Below, piece by piece: positions 42,825 to 52,454 of a stretch of DNA of 64,000 nt. Below the pieces are notes generated by a model, which saw only the letters and a list, made by a program, of their open reading frames with translations, had not been told where the DNA came from and made no database searches. Source of the stretch: [Zimmermannella] bifida NBRC 103089 (GTDB taxonomy: Bacteria; Actinomycetota; Actinomycetes; Actinomycetales; Microbacteriaceae); assembly GCF_001570925.1 (NCBI RefSeq), contig NZ_BCSP01000001.1, positions 186,001 to 250,000 on the forward strand, read 5' to 3'. The translations under genes and the position numbers were made by a program. Position 1 is the first letter of the stretch; every line of letters begins with the position of its first letter.

Positions 42825-43157
42825 CTACTTGTTCTCCTTGTAGATCGGAGTCGGATCAATAAAGATTGCGTCGTCTTCGACCTTGACGTCGAATACGGGG
42901 ACCGGCTCAAATGCCGGGAGGTTTTCTGGCCAGCCAGTGCACAGCGAGAACTTCGAGCCGTGAGCCCAGCACTCGAGAGTGCCTTCTTCAACGAAGCCTT
43001 CGGAGAGCGAAATGTCACCGTGCGTGCAGCGGTCACCAATGGCGAATACCTGACCGGCCGAGTCGCGCACGACAGCGATCGCCTGGCCTTCGATCTCCAC
43101 ACGGAATGGCGAGTCAACCTGCACTTCGTCAAGCGCGCAAGCGCGAACAAAGGTCAT
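42825..43157 (-). CDS. Rieske-type ferredoxin in the suf operon
   Basis: The 110-residue protein has the full Rieske set: CTH (Cys44, His46) and CWAH (Cys63, His66) for a 2Fe-2S cluster. It resembles biphenyl-dioxygenase-type ferredoxins and is commonly found between sufD and sufC in actinobacteria. Its role there is thought to be electron supply or cluster sensing; this is not established. The ATG overlaps the sufD stop (ATGA). Confidence 0.93.
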   Translation of the reverse strand: MTFVRACALDEVQVDSPFRVEIEGQAIAVVRDSAGQVFAIGDRCTHGDISLSEGFVEEGTLECWAHGSKFSLCTGWPENLPAFEPVPVFDVKVEDDAIFIDPTPIYKENK

Positions 43158-44347
43158 CGGACGGCTCCCTGTGCCATAAGCGCTTCAATGCTGTTCTCGA
43201 GCTCACGCTCGAGCGATTCACGCATGCGCTCTTGCAGCTCCGGCACGCTGATCGACTGCACGATCTCGTTGAGGAAGCCGTGAACCACAAGTCGACGAGC
43301 AGTTGGTTCGTCGATACCGCGCGCCATCAGGTAGAAGAGCTGGTCTTCTTCGAAACGGCCGGTCGCGGATGCGTGACCCGCGCCAGCAATGTCGCCTGTT
43401 TCGATCTCGAGGTTGGGGACCGAATCGGCGCGAGCGCCGTTCGAGAGCACCAGGTTGCGGTTCTGCTCGTAGCTTTCGGTACCGACGGCGCTCTGACGAA
43501 TCAAAACGTCACCGATCCATACGCTGCGTGCGCCAGCACCCTGCAGGGCACCCTTGTAGTTGACATCGCTAACGGTGCGCTCGCCCACGTGATCGATGTA
43601 CACCTGGTGCTCAAAGTGCTGGCCAGCGTCCGAGAAGTACAGCCCCTTGGCAATTCCCTCGCTGCCGGTGCCGTTCAGGTGAAGGCTCGGGTTGACACGA
43701 ACTACTTCGCCACCGAAGGTGACGATCGTGTGCTTGAGGTACGCATCCTTGGCCAGAACAGCCTGGTGAGAACCGGTGTGCACCGCGTCGTCATTCCAGT
43801 CGTGGATCACGATGACGTCAAGCGACGCACCTTCGTCAACAACGATTTCCACGTTCTCGCTCAGCAGCACCGAACCGGTGTGGTCGAGCACGATCGTGGC
43901 CTTGGCATTCGCCTGTGCGTGCAGCACGATGTGGGCAAACTCGCGAGCGGCTGCATCCTCACCCGAAACCGTAATGGTGATCGGTGCATCGAGCTCGGTG
44001 TCTGCCGGTACCGCGATATAGGCAGCCTCCGCCGTCTGACGGGATGCGATTGCCGACGGCAGGTCTTCGGGCACGAGTCCCGTACCGCGCGGAGCTGCAC
44101 CCTCAGCAAGCGTTCCGAGTGAAACCGACTCTGGCGCCGAAACATCAATCTTCAGCTTGCCTGCACCCGGCTCGTTAACGAACAGCTCGGCGAACTTGGC
44201 TACTGGCGAGTACTTCCAGTCAACTTCACGTCCCTTAGGCGCGGCGAAGTCTTCTGGCGTAAATGACTTGGGACGTTCCGATCGGGTCTGAACCGGTACG
44301 AATTTGCCAGCGTTCTCTGGCAAACGTGGGGTTTCAGTGACAGTCAT
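43154..44347 (-). CDS. sufD: Fe-S assembly scaffold protein SufD
   Basis: The 397-residue protein is the SufD partner of SufB in the SufBC2D complex. It is built of right-handed beta-helix repeats, with the C-terminal family block [38 protein letters not shown]. The ATG at 44347 lies 3 nt after the sufB stop. It overlaps the Rieske gene by 4 bp. Confidence 0.95.
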   Translation of the reverse strand: MTVTETPRLPENAGKFVPVQTRSERPKSFTPEDFAAPKGREVDWKYSPVAKFAELFVNEPGAGKLKIDVSAPESVSLGTLAEGAAPRGTGLVPEDLPSAIASRQTAEAAYIAVPADTELDAPITITVSGEDAAAREFAHIVLHAQANAKATIVLDHTGSVLLSENVEIVVDEGASLDVIVIHDWNDDAVHTGSHQAVLAKDAYLKHTIVTFGGEVVRVNPSLHLNGTGSEGIAKGLYFSDAGQHFEHQVYIDHVGERTVSDVNYKGALQGAGARSVWIGDVLIRQSAVGTESYEQNRNLVLSNGARADSVPNLEIETGDIAGAGHASATGRFEEDQLFYLMARGIDEPTARRLVVHGFLNEIVQSISVPELQERMRESLERELENSIEALMAQGAVR

Positions 44348-44350
44348 TTG

Positions 44351-45772
44351 CTAGCCGACCGATCCTTCCATGTTCATTTCGATGAGTTTGTTGAGCTCAA
44401 GTGCGTATTCCATCGGCAGTTCACGAGCGATTGGCTCGATAAAGCCACGGACGATCATTGCCATGGCTTCGGTTTCTTCAAGACCGCGGCTCATGAGATA
44501 GAACAGCTGGTCTTCTGAGACCTTGGTCACCGTGGCTTCGTGGCCGAGCTCGACGTCGTCTACACGAATGTCAATTGCCGGGTACGTGTCGGAACGCGAG
44601 TGGTTATCGACGAGCAGCGCGTCACACACAACCGAGTTCGCCGAGTTGTGGGCTTCTTCGGCGATACGAACTTCCCCGCGGTAACCGGTACGGCCGCCAC
44701 CACGTGCGATCGACTTCGAGACGATCGACGACTGCGTGTACGGCGCCATGTGAATCATCTTCGCGCCTGCGTCCTGGTGCTGACCAGGACCGGCAAAAGC
44801 CACCGATAGCGTCTCGCCCTTGGCGTGGGCTCCGGTCAGGTAGATCGATGGGTACTTCATCGTCACCTTCGAGCCGATGTTGCCATCGACCCATTCCATG
44901 GTGGCGCCTTCTTCTGCAATCGCACGCTTGGTGACGAGGTTGTAGACGTTGTTCGACCAATTCTGAATGGTCGTATAGCGAACACGAGCATTCTTCTTCG
45001 CGATGATCTCAACGACCGCCGAGTGCAGCGAGTCGGTCTTGTAGATCGGCGCGGTGCAACCTTCGATGTAGTGCACGTAGCTGCCCTCATCGGCAATGAT
45101 CAGCGTGCGCTCGAACTGGCCCATGTTTTCAGTGTTGATGCGGAAGTATGCCTGCAGCGGGATCTCAACCTTGACACCCTTTGGCACGTACACAAACGAA
45201 CCACCCGACCAAACGGCCGTGTTCAGCGCTGCGAACTTGTTGTCACCGGCAGGAATCACCGTGCCGAAGTATTCTTCGAAGAATTCCGGGTGCTCGCGCA
45301 GGGCCGTGTCGGTGTCCATGAAGATGACGCCCTGGCGCTCAAGCTCTTCGTTGATCTGGTGGTAGACCACTTCCGATTCGTACTGCGCGGCCACACCGGC
45401 AACCAGGCGCTGGCGCTCGGCTTCTGGAATACCGAGACGTTCGTACGTGTTGCGGATTTCTTCGGGCAGGTCTTCCCAGGTCTGAGCCTGCTTCTCGGAC
45501 GCACGGACGAAGTACTTGATGTTGTCAAAGTCGATCTCGGACAAGTCCGCGCCCCAGGTGGGCATCGGCTTGCGATCAAACATCTGCAGGCCCTTGAGTC
45601 GACGCTCAAGCATCCACTCCGGCTCGTTCTTTACCTTCGAGATGTCGCGAACAACATCTTCGCTCAGACCACGCCGTGCGGATGCACCGGCGGTATCTGA
45701 GTCAGCCCAACCGAACTCGTACTGCTGACCGAGTTCATTCAGTTCGGGGCGGTCGATGAGCAAATCTGACAT
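44351..45772 (-). CDS. sufB: Fe-S assembly scaffold protein SufB
   Basis: The 473-residue protein is SufB, the cluster-building scaffold subunit. It has the N-terminal [30 protein letters not shown], the core [27 protein letters not shown] with the cysteine thought to receive sulfur, and the C-terminal [26 protein letters not shown]. There is no intein, unlike in some mycobacteria. It is the first gene of the operon sufB-sufD-Rieske-sufC-sufT. No sufR-type regulator lies upstream and no sufS or sufU is in the window. Confidence 0.97.
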   Translation of the reverse strand: MSDLLIDRPELNELGQQYEFGWADSDTAGASARRGLSEDVVRDISKVKNEPEWMLERRLKGLQMFDRKPMPTWGADLSEIDFDNIKYFVRASEKQAQTWEDLPEEIRNTYERLGIPEAERQRLVAGVAAQYESEVVYHQINEELERQGVIFMDTDTALREHPEFFEEYFGTVIPAGDNKFAALNTAVWSGGSFVYVPKGVKVEIPLQAYFRINTENMGQFERTLIIADEGSYVHYIEGCTAPIYKTDSLHSAVVEIIAKKNARVRYTTIQNWSNNVYNLVTKRAIAEEGATMEWVDGNIGSKVTMKYPSIYLTGAHAKGETLSVAFAGPGQHQDAGAKMIHMAPYTQSSIVSKSIARGGGRTGYRGEVRIAEEAHNSANSVVCDALLVDNHSRSDTYPAIDIRVDDVELGHEATVTKVSEDQLFYLMSRGLEETEAMAMIVRGFIEPIARELPMEYALELNKLIEMNMEGSVG

Positions 45773-45820
45773 CGCTACCTCTTTCTCTTCGTCACGTCGA
45801 TGATCCGTGGGATTGGTCGG

Positions 45821-45832
45821 CCTACGCGTAGG
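45821..45832. promoter_or_regulatory. palindrome in the sufB-ctaA intergenic region
   Basis: CCTACGCGTAGG is a perfect 12-bp palindrome 48 bp upstream of sufB in the 284-bp region shared with the divergent ctaA. It could be a regulator site near the sufB promoter, but it does not match any consensus I know. Apart from this, the region shows no clear riboswitch or hairpin. Confidence 0.35.
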
Positions 45833-46056
45833 ATAGAACGCGTGCGAGCGGGAAAACCTTCCCGTTCATCTGTAGCGGAATCCGATCCCGAGCGGAACAC
45901 ACAGCAACCCGAGTCTAGGTCACGTTGGCGGCGATGTTTCTCCGGCAAGTGCCAGAACCCCGTGTCAAGGCGCATCGTCTCGGCTGTGTTGACACGAGGA
46001 TGCGCAAAGCGCGTCGGGCGTGGCTGAGATCGGTTTCATGAGTTGAGAGGTGTCAC

Positions 46057-46998
46057 GTGCATCGGCTTCGAGTGCTTGTCCCCACCGAAATCACCAATTG
46101 GACGCGCTGGATTGTGTGGGCGAACCTCATCGTCAACATCATGATCGTCGGTACCGGCGGTCTCGTGCGGTTGACCGGCTCGGGTCTGGGCTGCCCGACT
46201 TGGCCCCTTTGCAACGAGTCGTCGCTCGTGCCCACCCCAGAAATGGGCATCCACGGGTTCATTGAGTTCGGAAACCGCACCCTGACCGGTGTGTTGGTTG
46301 TCGTCTCGCTACTCGCTTTCCTCGCCGTCATGCGCACGGCGCCTAGCCTCCGTCTAGCTCGCCCGGCGTTCCTCGTCGGTGTCCTCATCATCGTGCAGGC
46401 GATCGTCGGTGGCGTAACCGTCCTGATGCACCTTGACCCTCGTATCGTGGGTATCCACTTCTTCATTTCGGCGGGCATTGTCGCGGTAGCGGCAACATTG
46501 GTGCAGCGGATGCGGCGCGGTGTGCCGGTTACCGCCAATACGCCACCACGTCATATGTGGATTGCCATGTGCATTACCGCCGCCATCACGTGGATTACCG
46601 AAATCGTTGGTGTCCTAACCACCGGTGCTGGCCCACACGCTGGTGACGTCATTGCCGCTCGCAACGGTCTCGACACCGAACTCATGCACCACATCCACTC
46701 TTGGCCGGGCTATGCCCTCGTTGCGGCACTCATGTATCTGTTGTTCGTCTTGAACAACGGCGAGTACACGAAGCTGCTCCCCCAGGCATATTTGCTCACC
46801 GGTTTGGTGGCCGGCCAGGTTGCGCTCGGCGTCTTCCAGGCACGAACCGGTCTGCCAGTCTGGGCCGTGGCGCTGCACATGGTTATCGCAGTCGTCGTGA
46901 TTGCGGTATTGACGATGCTGGTTATCGACGCGAAACGCACCCGCCAAGCCACCACGGCAGTGTCTGAAGCAGCGCCGGCGGCTGTTACCGCGGAGTAA
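46057..46998 (+). CDS. ctaA: heme A synthase CtaA (COX15)
   Basis: CtaA oxidises heme O to heme A for aa3-type cytochrome oxidase. The 313-residue protein has about eight membrane helices, the N-terminal block WIVWANLIVNIMIVGTGGLVRLTGSGLGCPTWPLC, conserved heme-ligand His residues, and two Cys in GLGCPTWPLC. The start is GTG at 46057 after GAGAGGTG. It is divergent from sufB. CtaB lies 2.1 kb away on the other strand, separated by the pyruvate-kinase-like gene. Confidence 0.94.
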   Translation: MHRLRVLVPTEITNWTRWIVWANLIVNIMIVGTGGLVRLTGSGLGCPTWPLCNESSLVPTPEMGIHGFIEFGNRTLTGVLVVVSLLAFLAVMRTAPSLRLARPAFLVGVLIIVQAIVGGVTVLMHLDPRIVGIHFFISAGIVAVAATLVQRMRRGVPVTANTPPRHMWIAMCITAAITWITEIVGVLTTGAGPHAGDVIAARNGLDTELMHHIHSWPGYALVAALMYLLFVLNNGEYTKLLPQAYLLTGLVAGQVALGVFQARTGLPVWAVALHMVIAVVVIAVLTMLVIDAKRTRQATTAVSEAAPAAVTAE

Positions 46999-47081
46999 TT
47001 GCGCGAACCTCGGCGGCCTGGGCGCGGTGCTCTGCGACAAAGGACAGGGTGCGTTCATGACGCCCTGCGATCCTCGATGGC

Positions 47082-48956
47082 ATGACGAACTCTGCCCCGG
47101 TCGATTCCGACTACCGTACGTTCTCACTCCCCGAAATTCTTACCGAGCTCGAGGTCTTGCTCGCCGATGTCGAACGCGCAGAGCAAGATGCCGCTCACGT
47201 CCTTGCCCGAGTACTGCCCGAGCACCGAGAATCCGCGCGGAACCTCATCCACTACGTCGCCGTACGACAGCACGACCTGCGTCCACTGCAAGAGTCGCTC
47301 GCTGATTACGGACTTTCCAGCCTTGGGCGGATGGAGGCGATTGTTCGATCGTGGCTGCTGACCGTCACCGAGACGGTACGTGCCATGGTCGAGGGGCGAC
47401 ACCGCCGCGAAATCTGGGGGCCGCTTGATGACGGCCAAGAGGTACTGGACCGCAACTCGCAGGATCTGCTCGGGCGCCCGCACGGCACATTCCGCCAAAC
47501 TCGCATCATGGTGACGCTGCCTTCGGAAGCAGCCGAACAACCAGAACTCGTGTCACAGATGGGCCGTGTCGGCATGGACATCGCGCGCATCAACTGTGCT
47601 CACGACGATGAGACCGCTTGGGCGAGCATGGTTGCGTCCGTTCGTTCCCTTCCCGGTGAGGTTCGCGTTGCCATGGATCTGGGTGGCCCCAAGTTGCGCA
47701 CCGGCCCGCTCGTTGCCGGCCCCAAGGTCACGCGCGTTAAACCGGTGCGTAATCAACGAGGCGAGACCATCTCCCCGTCGTCCATTCTGCTTGTTGACGC
47801 GGCGAACGAAACCGTCGACTACGTCGACGACGATATTCAAATCATTCCGGTGACCGGTCTCGAAACATCCCAATTTTCGGAAAAGGCCGAGCTCAAATTC
47901 CGGGACGCCCGCGGGCGCAAACGCAAGCTAGTGGTTGCATCCGTTTCGGATGCGGGTGTGCTCGTTCGATGCGATCGCACCGTCTATTTCGAAACCGGGC
48001 TCGAGATCACCCATAACGCGCACCCGATCCTGACGGTGGCTGACCTTGAGCCAGTTCGTCAGCACCTCTTCGTTCGCGCCGGCGACGTCATCACGCTTTG
48101 CAACGACATGGCACCGCAGCCCGCCACGGAAGCTGGCCCACACCGAATCGGCTGCTCGCTCGAAGCGGCGTTCCGCGACGCCCAGCCCGGCGAACGCATC
48201 CTGTTTGACGACGGCAAGATCGAAGGCACGATTCGCGCTGTCGACGCAGAAACCATCACGGTGGATGTCACGCGTGCTGGAGTTGATGGTGTCAAGCTGC
48301 GTGCAGAGAAGGGCATCAACCTGCCCGACACTGTCCTGAACATTCCAGCACTCACCGAGGCCGATCGCAGTCACCTGCCGTTCGTGGCGGCGAATGCGGA
48401 TGCGGTGAATCTCTCGTTCGTGCGTTCAGCAGCAGACGTTGCCGATTTGATCACCGAACTAGAACAGCTCAGGGCCCGCCGCCTCGGCATCACCTTGAAG
48501 ATCGAAACCGAGTCCGGGTTCCGCGATCTACCGCGGATGTTGCTCGAGGCGATGCGTTGGAGCAATGTCGGTGTGATGATTGCCCGCGGCGATCTCGCGG
48601 TGGAGCTCGGATTCGAGCGCATGGCCGAGGTGCAGGAAGAGATTCTCTGGATCTGTGAAGCGGCGCACGTACCGGTAATTTGGGCGACGCAGGTACTCGA
48701 CTCGTTGGCGCGCACTGGATTGCCGTCGCGCGCTGAGGTAACCGATGCCGCAATGAGTCGCCGAGCCGAAGCAGTGATGCTCAATAAAGGTCCGTTCATC
48801 GTGGATGCCATCGACACGTTGAGTTCGATCCTCGACCGCATGGGCGGCCACGTTGCCAAAAAGCGCTCGCTGTTGCGTCCACTTGCGTCGTTTTCACTCA
48901 CACACATTGATGAAGATGCCGCGCGACCGCAGCCAAGCATCGTCGATCACGATTAG
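47082..48956 (+). CDS. divergent pyruvate-kinase-like protein with N-terminal extension
   Basis: The 624-residue product has a pyruvate-kinase core after about 140 unrelated residues. Core features: TRIMVTLPSEA, GMDIARINCAH (169-174 in place of RiNfSH), MDLGGPKLRTG (199-208), GINLPDT, TLKIETESG (Lys473, Glu475), MIARGDLAVELG (501-508) and ATQVLDSLARTGLPSRAEVTDAAMSRRAEAVMLNKGPF. The stretch between about 210 and 400 is roughly twice the normal B domain, and the allosteric C-domain is missing. The usual ETA motif after ML is replaced by NKGPF. The N-terminal 140 residues are charged and helical with no recognised family. It may be a true kinase with altered control, or a relative with another substrate. 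Confidence 0.8.
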   Translation: MTNSAPVDSDYRTFSLPEILTELEVLLADVERAEQDAAHVLARVLPEHRESARNLIHYVAVRQHDLRPLQESLADYGLSSLGRMEAIVRSWLLTVTETVRAMVEGRHRREIWGPLDDGQEVLDRNSQDLLGRPHGTFRQTRIMVTLPSEAAEQPELVSQMGRVGMDIARINCAHDDETAWASMVASVRSLPGEVRVAMDLGGPKLRTGPLVAGPKVTRVKPVRNQRGETISPSSILLVDAANETVDYVDDDIQIIPVTGLETSQFSEKAELKFRDARGRKRKLVVASVSDAGVLVRCDRTVYFETGLEITHNAHPILTVADLEPVRQHLFVRAGDVITLCNDMAPQPATEAGPHRIGCSLEAAFRDAQPGERILFDDGKIEGTIRAVDAETITVDVTRAGVDGVKLRAEKGINLPDTVLNIPALTEADRSHLPFVAANADAVNLSFVRSAADVADLITELEQLRARRLGITLKIETESGFRDLPRMLLEAMRWSNVGVMIARGDLAVELGFERMAEVQEEILWICEAAHVPVIWATQVLDSLARTGLPSRAEVTDAAMSRRAEAVMLNKGPFIVDAIDTLSSILDRMGGHVAKKRSLLRPLASFSLTHIDEDAARPQPSIVDHD

Positions 48957-48995
48957 CGCGCCGCAAAGCTGGCCAGTTCCGCAACAGCGGCGCTA

Positions 48996-49038
48996 ACGAA
49001 ACAACGGGCAACCCACCAGGAGTTGCCCGTTGTTTCGT
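48996..49038. terminator. bidirectional terminator between the pyruvate-kinase-like gene and ctaB
   Basis: A perfect 17-bp stem (48996-49012 with 49022-49038) with a 9-nt loop lies between the two convergent genes. Confidence 0.88.
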
Positions 49039-49101
49039 CGTTAGGACTGCAGGCCGCGCGATGCGAGATCGACTGATCCGCGCATCCGGTCGAATCTAGC
49101 G

Positions 49102-50073
49102 TCAGCCAAGCGGAAGGTACGCAACCGCATCCACACCCACCGCAATAAAGAGGATGGTGAGGTAGAGAATCGACAGGTGGAATACCCGCATCGGATTGGA
49201 CTTGTCGTTGCGTCGAACCACTCCCGCATACAGGCGGTGCGCTTCGTAAATGAACCAAGCGCCTGATGCGATGGCAGCGCCGGTGTAAATCCAACCCATC
49301 GGTGCCACGGGTACGAGCAGCAAGCTGCCGACAACCGTCGCCCATGCGTAAATGACCGATTGCAGCGCAACCGAACCTTCACCGTTGGTGACCGAGAGCA
49401 TGGGTACATCCGCACGGTCATAGTCGGCCATGTACTTCACCGAGAGTGGCCAATAGTGAGCCGGGGTCCACAGGAAGATCACCAGGAAGAGGATCAACGG
49501 TTCCCACGAGAGGTCGTTCGTGACAGCTGCCCAGCCGATCAGTACCGGCATGCATCCGGCAACGCCACCCCATACAATGTTCTGGTCGGTGCGGCGCTTA
49601 AGAATAAGCGTGTAGAGAACGACGTAGAGCAGAATCGCGCCGACGGACAGCGCGGCGGTCAAGATGTTCGCAACGAGCCACAGCACCACCGTGCTGATGA
49701 TTGCCAACGCCCAGGCAAACACGAGCGCTTCACGCTCGCTAATTTCGCCCGTTACCAGCGGTCGCCTTTGCGTGCGCTTCATCAGGCGATCGATATCGCG
49801 ATCGAAATAGCAATTAAAGGCGTTGGCACTGCCTGCCGAAAGTGCGCCACCAATCAGCACACCAAGCATTAGCCACACCGATGGCAGTCCGCGCTGCGCC
49901 AAGAACATGGTCGGCAGCGTAGTAATCAGCAGCAGCTCGATAATGCGCGGCTTTGTCAGAGCGACATATGCCGCGAGCTTTCGTTTCCAGCCGATCTTCG
50001 AGCCGGCTGGTTGGTTGGATGCTGTAACCGCGTCGTGCGAGGGTGCGGGTTCAGTCAGTTGCTCGGTCGCCAC
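49102..50073 (-). CDS. ctaB: protoheme IX farnesyltransferase CtaB (heme O synthase)
   Basis: CtaB adds farnesyl to heme B to make heme O, the substrate of CtaA. The roughly 323-residue protein has nine membrane helices, the prenyl-diphosphate motif [23 protein letters not shown], and the second Asp motif [12 protein letters not shown]. The start is uncertain: GTG at 50073 sits 9 nt after GAGGA and is preferred over the TTG at 50082 and the GTG at 50079. It is divergent from tkt. Confidence 0.94.
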   Translation of the reverse strand: MATEQLTEPAPSHDAVTASNQPAGSKIGWKRKLAAYVALTKPRIIELLLITTLPTMFLAQRGLPSVWLMLGVLIGGALSAGSANAFNCYFDRDIDRLMKRTQRRPLVTGEISEREALVFAWALAIISTVVLWLVANILTAALSVGAILLYVVLYTLILKRRTDQNIVWGGVAGCMPVLIGWAAVTNDLSWEPLILFLVIFLWTPAHYWPLSVKYMADYDRADVPMLSVTNGEGSVALQSVIYAWATVVGSLLLVPVAPMGWIYTGAAIASGAWFIYEAHRLYAGVVRRNDKSNPMRVFHLSILYLTILFIAVGVDAVAYLPLG

Positions 50074-50161
50074 AAACACCAATCCTCATCAAGTCAATGT
50101 CGACAATCTTACCCGGTTTTTACGGAAATTTAAGGTAGGGAGTGCTTATGCGCGCCTGGCC

Positions 50162-50199
50162 CTGTGAACGTGCCCGTCTCCATTCACCCACTGTGAACG
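50162..50199. repeat. paired direct repeat CTGTGAACG upstream of tkt
   Basis: CTGTGAACG occurs at 50162-50170 and again at 50191-50199, 29 bp apart (about three helical turns), in the 271-bp region between ctaB and tkt. The spacing would suit a regulator contacting one face of the helix. No regulator is identified. The rest of this region is A/T-richer and otherwise shows nothing clear. Confidence 0.4.
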
Positions 50200-50344
50200 A
50201 GGGCGACAAAATGTCGGAAATTCGTTTTTTTACTGGACAAATTGCAGCAAAAAAGCGGGCGTCGGTTGCAGGTTCCATTCACTTGCGCGGTTAAGCTTGA
50301 ACTTGTGCCATCGGCACCGTCAAGCACGCATCAAGGAGGCCGCA

Positions 50345-52423
50345 GTGAACGATTTTGAATGGACTGAACTCGACGAGCGAGCGGTAGACACCGCTCGACT
50401 GTTGGCCGCTGATGCCGTCGAGCATGCTGGCGGAGGCCACCCTGGAACTGCGATGAGTCTCGCTCCAGTGGCAACCTTGCTCTTCCAGCACCTGATGAAC
50501 CTTGACCCAAACGACGCCGACTGGCTCGGTCGTGACCGATTCATTCTCTCGAACGGACATGCAGGCCTGCTCCAGTACTCGCAGTTGTTCCTGGGTGGAT
50601 TCGGCATTGAGCTCGAAGAGTTCAAGTCGATCCGTCAGTGGGGCTCCCGCCTTGCCGGCCACCCGGAATACGGGCACACCCCACACGTCGAGATGACCAC
50701 CGGCCCGCTCGGCCAGGGCATTGCCACAGCAACCGGATTCGCTTACGCACAACGATTTGAGCGCGGTCTGTTTGACCCTGAGACCCCCGAAGGCGAGAGT
50801 CCATTCGACCACTACACCTACGTCATTGCCGGTGATGGCTGCCTGCAGGAAGGCATCTCGTCTGAGGCTGCCTCACTCGCTGGCCACCAGGAACTCGGCC
50901 GCCTGATTGTCATTTTTGACTCCAACCAGATCTCGATCGAGGGCGACACCGACATCGCCTTCACTGAAGACGTAGCCGCCCGTTACGAGTCCTACGGCTG
51001 GCAGGTGCAGACGGTCGAATGGGTTGCCGACGGAACCGTTCGCGAAGACGTACCGGCACTCGCGTCCGCCATTGCCGAAGCCAAGGCTGACACCAAGCGC
51101 CCGTCGCTCATCGTGTTGAAGAACATCATTGCGTACCCGGCACCCACCATGCAGAACACCGGCGCATCGCACGGTGCTGCCCTCGGCGCCGAAGAGATCA
51201 GCGCAACCAAAAAGCTGCTCGGCTTTGACCCCGATGTCGCTTTCCAGGTTGAGGACCACGTCCTGGCGCACACTCGCAAGCTCGCTGACCGCGCCGCTGT
51301 TAAGCGTGCGGCTTGGCAAGAGCGGTTCGATGCTTGGGCCGCGGCTAACCCAGAGCGCAAGGCGCTACTAGAACGCCTGCTCGCCGGCGAACTGCCAGCA
51401 GACATTGAAGCCGCACTCCCCGATTTCTCTGATAAAGCCAAGCTCTCAACCCGCAAGGCATCGGGTGCGGTCATCAACGCGCTGGCGGCACAGCTTCCAG
51501 AACTGTGGGGTGGCTCGGCCGACCTCGCCGGTTCGAACAACACGGTAATCAAGGATGCGAAATCGTTTGGACCGGCTGAGCGCAGCACCGACGAATGGTC
51601 GTGCAGCCCCTACGGCCGAGTTTTGCACTTTGGAATCCGTGAGCACGCCATGGCGGCGATTGTTAACGGCATCGTATTGCACGGCCCGACACGCGCATTT
51701 GGCGCCACGTTCCTAATCTTTAGCGACTACATGCGCCCGTCGGTTCGCTTGGCCGCGTTGATGGACATTCCATCGATCTTTGTGTGGACGCACGACTCGA
51801 TCGCACTCGGTGGCGACGGTCCAACGCACCAGCCGGTTGAAACCCTCACCACGCTCCGCGCGATTCCGAACTTTACGGTCGTACGTCCCGCCGATGCCGC
51901 CGAAACCAGCTACGCCTGGCTCGAAACGCTGCGCCGAAAGGATGGCCCAACCGGCCTGGTGTTCTCGCGCCAAGACTTGCCAGTCCTTGCCCGCGGCGAA
52001 GGCGAACTGGCTTGCGCTTCCAAGACCCGTTTCGGCGGATACGTCCTGGCGGAAGCCGAAGGTGGCGCGCCCGAGTGCATCCTGATTGCTACCGGTTCTG
52101 AAGTCGCGCTGGCACTCGAAGCCCGCACCCACTTGCAGGCCGAAGGCGTGCCAACTCGCGTCGTTTCGATGCCGAGCCAGGAATGGTTCGCCGAGCAGTC
52201 GGACGAATACCGCGAGCAAGTGTTGCCTGCTGCCGTCACCGCCCGCGTCAGCGTCGAGGCCGGCCTCGCGATTACCTGGGCGCCATACCTCGGTCAGCAC
52301 GGTCGCTCGGTTTCGGTCGAGATGTTCGGTGCATCAGCCGACGGTAACGAAATGCTGCAGCGTTACGGCATCACTACCGAAGCCGTCATCAACGCCGCAC
52401 GCGAATCCCTCGCAGCAAACTAA
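50345..52423 (+). CDS. tkt: transketolase
   Basis: Transketolase moves two-carbon units in the pentose-phosphate pathway with thiamine diphosphate. The 692-residue product has the N-terminal GGGHPGTAMSLAPVATLLFQ, the thiamine motif VIAGDGCLQEGISSEAASLAGHQELGRLIVIFDSN, and the catalytic pyrimidine-domain HDSIALGGDGPTHQPVETL. The start is GTG at 50345 after AAGGAGG with 5-nt spacing. It is the first gene of the pentose-phosphate operon. Confidence 0.97.
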   Translation: MNDFEWTELDERAVDTARLLAADAVEHAGGGHPGTAMSLAPVATLLFQHLMNLDPNDADWLGRDRFILSNGHAGLLQYSQLFLGGFGIELEEFKSIRQWGSRLAGHPEYGHTPHVEMTTGPLGQGIATATGFAYAQRFERGLFDPETPEGESPFDHYTYVIAGDGCLQEGISSEAASLAGHQELGRLIVIFDSNQISIEGDTDIAFTEDVAARYESYGWQVQTVEWVADGTVREDVPALASAIAEAKADTKRPSLIVLKNIIAYPAPTMQNTGASHGAALGAEEISATKKLLGFDPDVAFQVEDHVLAHTRKLADRAAVKRAAWQERFDAWAAANPERKALLERLLAGELPADIEAALPDFSDKAKLSTRKASGAVINALAAQLPELWGGSADLAGSNNTVIKDAKSFGPAERSTDEWSCSPYGRVLHFGIREHAMAAIVNGIVLHGPTRAFGATFLIFSDYMRPSVRLAALMDIPSIFVWTHDSIALGGDGPTHQPVETLTTLRAIPNFTVVRPADAAETSYAWLETLRRKDGPTGLVFSRQDLPVLARGEGELACASKTRFGGYVLAEAEGGAPECILIATGSEVALALEARTHLQAEGVPTRVVSMPSQEWFAEQSDEYREQVLPAAVTARVSVEAGLAITWAPYLGQHGRSVSVEMFGASADGNEMLQRYGITTEAVINAARESLAAN

Positions 52424-52454
52424 TCCCGCACGAATCCACTTCTGAGGAGACCAC

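Noticed and set aside
42911-44122. A 403-codon open frame on the plus strand
   Set aside because: Antisense to sufD and the Rieske gene; no domain and no plausible start site.
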